From Luteimonas sp. S4-F44 (GTDB lineage Bacteria > Pseudomonadota > Gammaproteobacteria > Xanthomonadales > Xanthomonadaceae), in assembly GCF_022637415.1 (NCBI RefSeq), contig NZ_CP093340.1, positions 1,178,001 to 1,242,000 on the forward strand: a stretch of DNA of 64,000 nt, given 5' to 3'. A program made the position numbers and the translations under genes. The notes under the pieces were generated by a model. It ran no database searches, was not told where the DNA came from, and saw only the letters and a list, made by a program, of their open reading frames with translations. Shown in pieces: positions 58,777 to 64,000 of the stretch. Each line of letters opens with the position of its first letter. Positions within the stretch are counted from its first letter, which is position 1.

Positions 58777-58820
58777 GCGGGGACGACCCCGCCGCTCCAT
58801 CCACATCCGGGGACGGCCCC
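58777..58820 (+). promoter_or_regulatory. Guanidine-II (mini-ykkC) riboswitch
   Basis: Two small hairpins with the diagnostic ACGR loops stand in tandem: GCGGGG-ACGA-CCCCGC (58777-58792) and GGGG-ACGG-CCCC (58809-58820), 16 bases apart. The GGAGG ribosome site of sugE (58832-58836) follows 12 bases later. In the known class, guanidinium binds both loops and exposes the ribosome site. The gene downstream is the expected target, a guanidinium exporter. Confidence 0.9.
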
Positions 58821-58842
58821 ATCGCCACGATGGAGGTGCGTC

Positions 58843-59157
58843 ATGTCCTGGATCATTCTCGTACTGGCCGGTCTGTTCGAGATCGCATGGGCGATCGGCC
58901 TGAAATACACCGAAGGCTTCACGCGGTTCTGGCCCACGGTCGGCACGGTGGCATCAATGGTGATCAGCGTCGGCCTGCTGGGGATCGCGATGCGCACGTT
59001 GCCGGTCGGCACCGCGTACGCGGTCTGGGTCGGCATCGGCGCGGTCGGCACTGTGATCCTGGGCATCGTGCTGATGGGCGATGCGGCCAGTCCCGGGCGC
59101 CTGATCAGCCTCGCGTTGATCGTTGCCGGCATCATTGGGCTCAAGCTCGCCAGCTGA
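58843..59157 (+). CDS. sugE: Guanidinium exporter SugE/Gdx
   Basis: A 104-residue SMR-family protein with four membrane helices that exports guanidinium in exchange for protons, acting as a dimer. The essential Glu13 is in helix 1 ([16 protein letters not shown]), which with the G/A-W-x-x-G-L-K-Y pattern marks the Gdx subtype rather than EmrE. The upstream guanidine-II riboswitch confirms the assignment. The ribosome site GGAGG is six bases before the ATG. Confidence 0.96.
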   Translation: MSWIILVLAGLFEIAWAIGLKYTEGFTRFWPTVGTVASMVISVGLLGIAMRTLPVGTAYAVWVGIGAVGTVILGIVLMGDAASPGRLISLALIVAGIIGLKLAS

Positions 59158-59584
59158 TCTGCGGGGCTCGCGTCGAAGTGAAGGCGCTGCTCCCTAATGC
59201 GTGAATGGGCGTTTCACTTCGGACGGGCAGCCGCCTGCCATCCCGAAGCCGCTCTCCAACGGTCGAGATCCAGCCCTCGCGAAATTGCACTCTGACCCTG
59301 GTTCTGCCCCAAGCCGGTTTCGGGTGGATGCAGCACCGCATGCCGGGACAAGTCGCGCCCCGGAGAAGAGCTCTGGATCGAGTGAGCAGAAGCTGGTGTC
59401 CCCTGACGTCGGCGAAGCACCAAGAGACCGCAGCCGGCCGCGGTTCAGTGCCCGGTGCGCGCTGCGTGCCAGGTGAATCGCCGCCATCGCGATGCTGGCA
59501 CCGGCGCGCCGCATCGAACACCATAGCCGGCCCCCACGTCGGCACGTCGCGCACGCGCCGGCCGATTGCTGCCTGGAATCCGTC
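59158..59584. other. Non-coding gap with an inverted copy of the pre-rnr element
   Basis: About 430 bp with no credible gene. The stretch TTCACTTCGG-A-CGGGCAGCCGCCTG (about 59211-59238), followed by GAAGCCGCTCTCC, repeats the element at 54850-54890 in inverse orientation. The rest is unrecognised; an open frame reading into the metallophosphoesterase gene from 59492 is Arg/His-rich and probably not translated. Confidence 0.5.
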
Positions 59585-60715
59585 GTGCTCAGTGTCGTCG
59601 CCCTCGTGCTCGCGTCCTATCTCGCCCTGCGTCTGGTGCTGCCATTGCGTTGCGCGTGGCCGCTGCGCGTCGCACTGGCAGCGCTGATCTACGGACTGGC
59701 GCTGCATCACCGCATCGTCGCGCGCTTCGCCGGCAGCATGGCCTCACCCGAGTTGCCAAAGCTGGTCATTGCCGCGCTTGGCACCGGGTTCGTGGCGCTG
59801 CTGCTCACCGCGCTGCTGGTGCTGCTGCTCGATCTCGCGACGCTCGCGGCCTGGGCGCTGCGCCGGCCGGGGGCGTTGTCGGCCTTGCGCGCGCGGTGGC
59901 TGCGGCCGGGTGCGGCCGCGCTGGCGTTGCTGCTGTCGCTGTACGGCACCTGGCAGGCGATGGTGGTGCCCAAGGTGCGTCAGATCGAGATTGCGATCGC
60001 CGATCTGCCGCCGGCGTTCGAAGGCTATCGCGTGCTGCAGCTGACCGATATCCACACCAGCCGGTTGCTGACCGGCGACTGGGTCGCCGAGGTCGTCGCG
60101 CGTGCGAACGCGCAGCACCCGGACCTGATCGTCATCACCGGCGATCTGGTCGATGGCAGCGTGCGTGCGCGCAGGGACGATGTGCGTCCGCTCGCCGAGC
60201 TCCGCGCGCCCGACGGGGTCGTCGCGATCACCGGCAACCACGAGTACTACGGCCAGTACCGCGACTGGATGGATGCGTTCGCCGCGCTGGGCATGACGGT
60301 GCTCGAGAACGCGCATCTGCGCATCGCACGCGGGGACGCCGCGCTGACCGTGGCCGGCGTCACCGATCCGGTCGCCGCGCGTTACGGCCTGCCGTTGCCC
60401 GATGCCGCGGCGGCGCTGGCCGGCGCCGATCCGGACGCGCCGGTGATCCTGCTCGACCACCGTCCGGGCGAGGCCCGCGTGCATGCTGCGCGCGGGGTCG
60501 CGCTGCAGCTCTCGGGCCACACCCACGGCGGCCACATCATCGGGATGGATCGCCTGGTCGCGCGCGCGAACGGCGGTTTCGTGTCCGGGCTCTATCCGGT
60601 CGACGGCATGCAGTTGTATGTCGGCAACGGCGCCGGCCTGTGGCCGGGCTTTGCGACCCGGATCGGCGTGCCGTCCGAGATCGCGCTGATCACACTGCGT
60701 CGGGCGGCGGACTGA
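59585..60715 (+). CDS. Membrane metallophosphoesterase (YkuE/YaeI-like)
   Basis: A 376-residue protein with four N-terminal hydrophobic helices (about 1-130) and a calcineurin-like phosphoesterase domain (about 140-375). The metal motifs are in order: LTDIHTS, TGDLVDG, GNHEYY, and GHTHGGHI. Relatives such as YaeI and YkuE act on lipid-linked phosphates (lipid A or phosphatidylglycerol-phosphate types), but the substrate here is unknown. I choose the GTG at 59585, where the hydrophobic sequence begins. The 3' end overlaps the convergent rnt gene by 26 bp. Confidence 0.85.
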   Translation: MLSVVALVLASYLALRLVLPLRCAWPLRVALAALIYGLALHHRIVARFAGSMASPELPKLVIAALGTGFVALLLTALLVLLLDLATLAAWALRRPGALSALRARWLRPGAAALALLLSLYGTWQAMVVPKVRQIEIAIADLPPAFEGYRVLQLTDIHTSRLLTGDWVAEVVARANAQHPDLIVITGDLVDGSVRARRDDVRPLAELRAPDGVVAITGNHEYYGQYRDWMDAFAALGMTVLENAHLRIARGDAALTVAGVTDPVAARYGLPLPDAAAALAGADPDAPVILLDHRPGEARVHAARGVALQLSGHTHGGHIIGMDRLVARANGGFVSGLYPVDGMQLYVGNGAGLWPGFATRIGVPSEIALITLRRAAD

Positions 60716-61385
60716 GCACTGTTGATGCGTCGGCCTCGGCGGGCGCGGCCATCGCCGGCCAGGCATTGGCGATCCGGCAGAACAACTGCGCGGTCAGCGT
60801 GGTGTCGTACAACGCCGAGTGCGCCTGCGACTGGTCCCAGGTCAGGCCGGCGGCCTGCACCGCGCGCGCCAACACGGTCTGGCCGTAGGCCACGCCGGCA
60901 AGGGTCACGGTGTCGAATACGCTGAAAGGGTGGAACGGGTTGCGCTTGTGGCCGCTGCGCTCGACCGCGGCATTGACGAACCCCAGATCGAAATGGGCGT
61001 TGTGGCCGACCAGGATCGCGCGCTGGCACTGGTGCCGCCGCACCGCTGCACGCACGTGGGCGAACACGTGCTCGAGCGCATCGCGCTCGGGCTTGGCGAA
61101 GCGGAACGGATGATGGATGTCGATTCCGGTCACTTCGAGCGACTTGGGATCGATCGTCATGCCTGGCGCCGGCTCGACGTGCGCATGCGCTGACTCGCCA
61201 GCGACCAGGCGGCCGTCGGCGTCGAGATCGAGCGGGATCGCGGCGATCTCCAGCAGCGCGTGACGGCGCGCGTCGAAGCCGCCGGTCTCGACGTCGACTA
61301 CGACGGGCAGAAAGCCGCGGAAGCGGCGGGCCATCGGCGGAAGGGCAGTGGGGGCGGCAGTGGCCGGCGCGTCGATCTCTGGCAT
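60690..61385 (-). CDS. rnt: Ribonuclease T
   Basis: DEDDh exonuclease that trims 3' ends of tRNA and 5S/23S rRNA. The 231-residue protein has Exo[12 protein letters not shown], Exo[20 protein letters not shown], and Exo[14 protein letters not shown], and the RNase T-specific [10 protein letters not shown] and [11 protein letters not shown] short unconserved N-terminal tail precedes the core. Its tail overlaps the metallophosphoesterase gene by 26 bp. Confidence 0.96.
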   Translation of the reverse strand: MPEIDAPATAAPTALPPMARRFRGFLPVVVDVETGGFDARRHALLEIAAIPLDLDADGRLVAGESAHAHVEPAPGMTIDPKSLEVTGIDIHHPFRFAKPERDALEHVFAHVRAAVRRHQCQRAILVGHNAHFDLGFVNAAVERSGHKRNPFHPFSVFDTVTLAGVAYGQTVLARAVQAAGLTWDQSQAHSALYDTTLTAQLFCRIANAWPAMAAPAEADASTVLSPPPDAV

Positions 61386-61449
61386 GCGCGCAAGCCTAGC
61401 AGAGCGCCGCCCGCGGCTCGGCCGCGGTGGCGGTCGCGCCGTCGACCGT

Positions 61450-62154
61450 TCAGACGACCGTGTTGGTGCCGTCGCGCTTCTCGCGCGGCGGCAGGCCATC
61501 GTCGCCGTGCTCCAGAAACCAGATGTTCTCGGCGATATTGGTCGCGTGGTCGCCGATGCGCTCGATGTTCTTGGCCATGAACAGCAGATGGGTGCTCGGC
61601 GTGATCGCGCGCGGGTCTTCCATCATGTAGGTCAGCAGCTCGCGGAACAGACTGGTGTAGACCGTGTCGATTTCCACGTCCTGAGCGCGCACGCGCTGCG
61701 CCGCCTCGGCATCGGTGTCGCGGAACGCGGCCAGCACTTCGCGCACCTGGCGCACGGCCAGCTCGCCCAGCACCGCCAGGCCGCGGGTATGCGGCAGCGG
61801 CGGAGCGAGGTTGAGCGCGGTCGAGCGCTTGGCCACGTTCGCCGCGTAGTCGCCGATGCGCTCGATGTCGGCGGCGATGCGCAGTGCGGCGAGGATCTCG
61901 CGCAGGTCGCGCGCCATCGGCCCGCGCAGCGCGAGCTTCATCACGTCCTGGCTGATCTCGCGCTCGAGGATGTCGATCGCATCGTCGTTGGCGACGATCC
62001 GGTCAGCGGCGCGGTCGTCGCGGCGTTCGACGACGTCGAGCGCCGATTCGAGCTGCGCGGCCGCCATCTCGCCCATGCGCAGGATCTCGCCGGTCAGCCG
62101 GCTGCGTTCTTCGTCGTAGCTCTTGACGATGTGGTCGTGCGGTTGGGTGGGCAT
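61450..62154 (-). CDS. phoU: Phosphate transport regulator PhoU
   Basis: Negative regulator of the Pho response; it binds PstB and the PhoR kinase when phosphate is ample. The 234-residue helical protein has two PhoU repeats, each with the metal-binding E/D-x3-D signature: [17 protein letters not shown] and [17 protein letters not shown]. It is the last gene of the pst cluster read leftward, separated from pstB by a 160-bp gap with three palindromes. Confidence 0.97.
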   Translation of the reverse strand: MPTQPHDHIVKSYDEERSRLTGEILRMGEMAAAQLESALDVVERRDDRAADRIVANDDAIDILEREISQDVMKLALRGPMARDLREILAALRIAADIERIGDYAANVAKRSTALNLAPPLPHTRGLAVLGELAVRQVREVLAAFRDTDAEAAQRVRAQDVEIDTVYTSLFRELLTYMMEDPRAITPSTHLLFMAKNIERIGDHATNIAENIWFLEHGDDGLPPREKRDGTNTVV

Positions 62155-62205
62155 GATGGTTACCTGGAAGGAAAGGCGCGGAAGCGTTCGTCTTGGGAAG
62201 GGCGT

Positions 62206-62306
62206 CGCCATCCATGGCGGGGTGTCGCCGGCTTCGGATCGACCGGCCCGGCCATCCCTGGCCGGGCGTTCGGGGGCGCGGTCGAGGCCGGATGGCCTCG
62301 ACCGCG
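62206..62306. repeat. Three tandem palindromes between pstB and phoU
   Basis: CGCCAT-CC-ATGGCG (62206-62219), GCCCGGCCA-TCCC-TGGCCGGGC (62246-62267) and a 13-bp perfect stem CGCGGTCGAGGCC-GGAT-GGCCTCGACCGCG (62277-62306). The last ends eight bases after the pstB stop on the transcribed strand. They could be REP-type elements or RNA stems that lower phoU expression or protect the pstB end. Confidence 0.65.
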
Positions 62307-62314
62307 CGCGCCCC

Positions 62315-63142
62315 TCACCCAAACCGTCCGGTGATGTAGTCCTCGGTCTGCCGCTTGGAGGGGTTGGAGAAGATCGTCTCGGTGGTGTCGTGTTCGATCA
62401 GGTCGCCCAGGTACATGAAGGCGGTGTAATCGGACACGCGGGCGGCCTGCTGCATGTTGTGGGTGACGATGACGATCGTGTAGTCGACCTTCAGTTCCTC
62501 GACCAGTTGCTCGATGCGGCTGGTGGAGATCGGATCGAGTGCCGAGGTCGGCTCGTCGAGCAGCAGCACGTCGGGGCGCAATGCGACCGCGCGTGCGATG
62601 CACAGGCGCTGCTGCTGGCCACCCGACAAGCCCAATGCGTTCTGGCCGAGCTTGTCCTTGACCTCGGTCCACAGCGCGGCCTGGGTCAGGGCCTGCTCGA
62701 CACGGTCGGCGAGCTGGCCCTTGGAGAGCTTTTCGTGGTGGCGGATCGCATAGGCGACGTTCTCGAAGATCGTCATCGGAAACGGCACCGGCTTCTGGAA
62801 CACCATGCCGACCTTGGAGCGCAGCCGGTTCATCGGGTAGCGCGGCGAGAGGATGTTCTCGCCGTCGAGCAGCACGTCGCCGCTGGCCACCAGCTTGGGG
62901 TACAGCGCATAGATGCGGTTGAGAATGCGCAGCAGCGTCGACTTGCCGCAGCCCGAAGGCCCGATCAGCGCGGTCACGCGCTTTTCGGGAATCTCCAGGT
63001 CGATGCTTTTGAGCGCGTGGAAGTCGCCGTAGTGGAAGTCCAGGCCGCGCGCGGCGATCTTGACCGGCCGCGGGGCCAGCGCTTCGCGGGCGTGGGTCGC
63101 CAGCTGGATGCGTTGCGACGGCGCGGTATGCAGGTCGTTCAT
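62315..63142 (-). CDS. pstB: Phosphate ABC transporter ATP-binding protein
   Basis: ATPase of the high-affinity phosphate importer PstSCAB. In the 275-residue protein the Walker A is GPSGCGKST, the Q-loop QKPVPFPMT (the F-P-M-(T/S)-I is PstB-specific), the signature LSGGQQQR and the Walker [13 protein letters not shown] with switch [15 protein letters not shown] at 63142 gives a short disordered N-terminus; an ATG at 63202 would overlap pstA. It is cotranscribed with pstA. Confidence 0.97.
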   Translation of the reverse strand: MNDLHTAPSQRIQLATHAREALAPRPVKIAARGLDFHYGDFHALKSIDLEIPEKRVTALIGPSGCGKSTLLRILNRIYALYPKLVASGDVLLDGENILSPRYPMNRLRSKVGMVFQKPVPFPMTIFENVAYAIRHHEKLSKGQLADRVEQALTQAALWTEVKDKLGQNALGLSGGQQQRLCIARAVALRPDVLLLDEPTSALDPISTSRIEQLVEELKVDYTIVIVTHNMQQAARVSDYTAFMYLGDLIEHDTTETIFSNPSKRQTEDYITGRFG

Positions 63143-63194
63143 GGCCGGATCCGGTCGAAAGGAAGGAGTGGGGTGGGGAAGGCGGGGCGCGGCG

Positions 63195-64000
63195 TCAGTC
63201 ATGCGGCACCCGGTTGCGCAGCAGGATCGCGCGGGCGCCCAGGCTCACCAGCAATACGAAGCAGGTCAGCACCAGCGCGCCGGCCCAGGCCAGCTGCTGC
63301 CAGGATTCGTAGGGGCTGCCGGCGTACTGGTACATCACCACCGGCACGCTCGCCATCGGGCGCAGCACGTCACTGTTCCAGTACTGGTTGCCGAACGCGG
63401 TGAACAGCAACGGCGCGGTCTCGCCGCTGATGCGTGCCAGCGCCAGCAGCACGCCGGTGACGATGCCGGCCGATGCGCTGCGGTAGAGCACTTGCACCAC
63501 GACCTTCCAGTGCGGCACGCCCAGCGACAGCGCGGCCTCGCGCATCTGCGTGGGCACCAACTGCAGCATCTCGTCGGTGGTGCGCACCACGACCGGCAGC
63601 ACGATAAACGCCAGCGCGATCGCACCGGCCAGCGCCGAGAAGCGACCGCCAGTCTGCATCACGAACAGGGTGTAGACGAACAGGCCGAGCACGATCGACG
63701 GCGCCGACAGCAGGATGTCGTTGATGAAGCGCACGACCACGCCGGCCTTGCGCGCCCGGCCGTATTCCGACAGCCAGGTGCCGGCGGCCACGCCCAGCGG
63801 CGTGCCGATCGCGATCGCCAGCGCGCACATCACCGCGCTGCCGAAGAACGCGTTGAGCAGGCCGCCTTCCTGCATCGGCGGGGGTGTCATTTGCGTGAAC
63901 AACGGCAGGTTGATGCCGCCGGCGGCCTTGCTGACCAGCGTCCACAGGATCCAGCCCAGGAAGAACAGGCCGAACGCGGCGGTCAGGCAGCCCATGAGAA
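63195..64000 (-). CDS. pstA: Phosphate ABC transporter permease PstA (5' end missing)
   Basis: Inner-membrane permease subunit of the phosphate importer. At least 267 codons are visible. Six hydrophobic helices and the EAA loop ([28 protein letters not shown] region, with the conserved G) are present, plus [20 protein letters not shown] typical of PstA. The ATG at 63995 falls within the first membrane helix, so the true start is probably beyond the window. pstC and pstS are expected further right. Confidence 0.95.
   Translation of the reverse strand, partial: LMGCLTAAFGLFFLGWILWTLVSKAAGGINLPLFTQMTPPPMQEGGLLNAFFGSAVMCALAIAIGTPLGVAAGTWLSEYGRARKAGVVVRFINDILLSAPSIVLGLFVYTLFVMQTGGRFSALAGAIALAFIVLPVVVRTTDEMLQLVPTQMREAALSLGVPHWKVVVQVLYRSASAGIVTGVLLALARISGETAPLLFTAFGNQYWNSDVLRPMASVPVVMYQYAGSPYESWQQLAWAGALVLTCFVLLVSLGARAILLRNRVPHD

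Overview
The window is a 64 kb piece of a high-GC gammaproteobacterial chromosome, most consistent with the Xanthomonadales (Lysobacteraceae, Lysobacter/Luteimonas-like). The reasons are the GC-rich codon use, housekeeping gene orders shared with Enterobacteria (leuS-lptE-holA-nadD-rsfS-rlmH; bcp-gcvR divergent from dapA-bamC; pcnB-folK-panB-panC-panD; queG-nnr-tsaE-amiC-mutL; pstA-pstB-phoU), a FabV-type enoyl reductase, a GumN/TraB-like protein and a PrxQ-type Bcp with the Xanthomonas cysteine spacing. I see no prophage, insertion sequence, CRISPR array or rRNA. The genus is inference.

Layout. 1-1.9 kb: end of a secreted hydrolase gene and a membrane diguanylate cyclase. 2-8 kb: the leuS operon (tRNA charging, LPS export, DNA polymerase III delta, NAD synthesis, ribosome silencing, 23S methylation). 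8-14.4 kb, minus strand: an orphan nucleotide-sugar dehydrogenase, a hydrolase overlapping thiD, a YoaK-like membrane protein with an XRE regulator under an operator-rich promoter, PhoH and Bcp. 14.5-17.4 kb: gcvR/dapA/bamC, fdxA and tRNA-Glu. 17.5-23.2 kb: pcnB, a frameshifted folK, panBCD and pgi (folate, pantothenate and glycolysis). 23.4-31.8 kb: queG, nnr, tsaE, amiC, mutL, a GumN-like protein and an orphan RnfB-like ferredoxin. 32-35.4 kb: dctA, then asnB behind an apparent asparagine-codon attenuator. 35.5-44.6 kb: cytochrome b561, fabV, a Cys-rich secreted peptide with a thioredoxin-like partner, alkB, a penicillin-acylase family protein, a YegD-like Hsp70, bacterioferritin and tpm. 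44.6-52.6 kb: parC, an FNR-type regulator, a giant CheB-CheR-PAS-kinase-receiver protein and two small genes. 52.8-54.6 kb: an MFS gene between two identical tRNA-Leu(CAG) genes inside a 150-bp direct repeat. 55-61.4 kb: rnr, rlmB, a small membrane protein, sugE behind a guanidine-II riboswitch, a metallophosphoesterase and rnt. 61.4-64 kb: phoU, pstB and partial pstA.

The most notable observation is the asnB leader (33448-33676). A 31-codon reading frame with five Asn codons, two of them in tandem, is followed by a perfect 10-bp Rho-independent terminator. An alternative pairing between leader codons 23-26 and the 5' arm of the terminator is possible. This is the geometry of ribosome-mediated attenuation, applied to asparagine synthesis; asparagine is not among the classical attenuated amino acids. 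Other points are the guanidine-II riboswitch at sugE, the GC-dinucleotide frameshift in folK, the duplicated tRNA-Leu unit around the MFS gene, the heme-ligand loss in bacterioferritin, the Cys-rich peptide/redoxin pair, and operator-like palindromes before the XRE, dctA and bfr genes.
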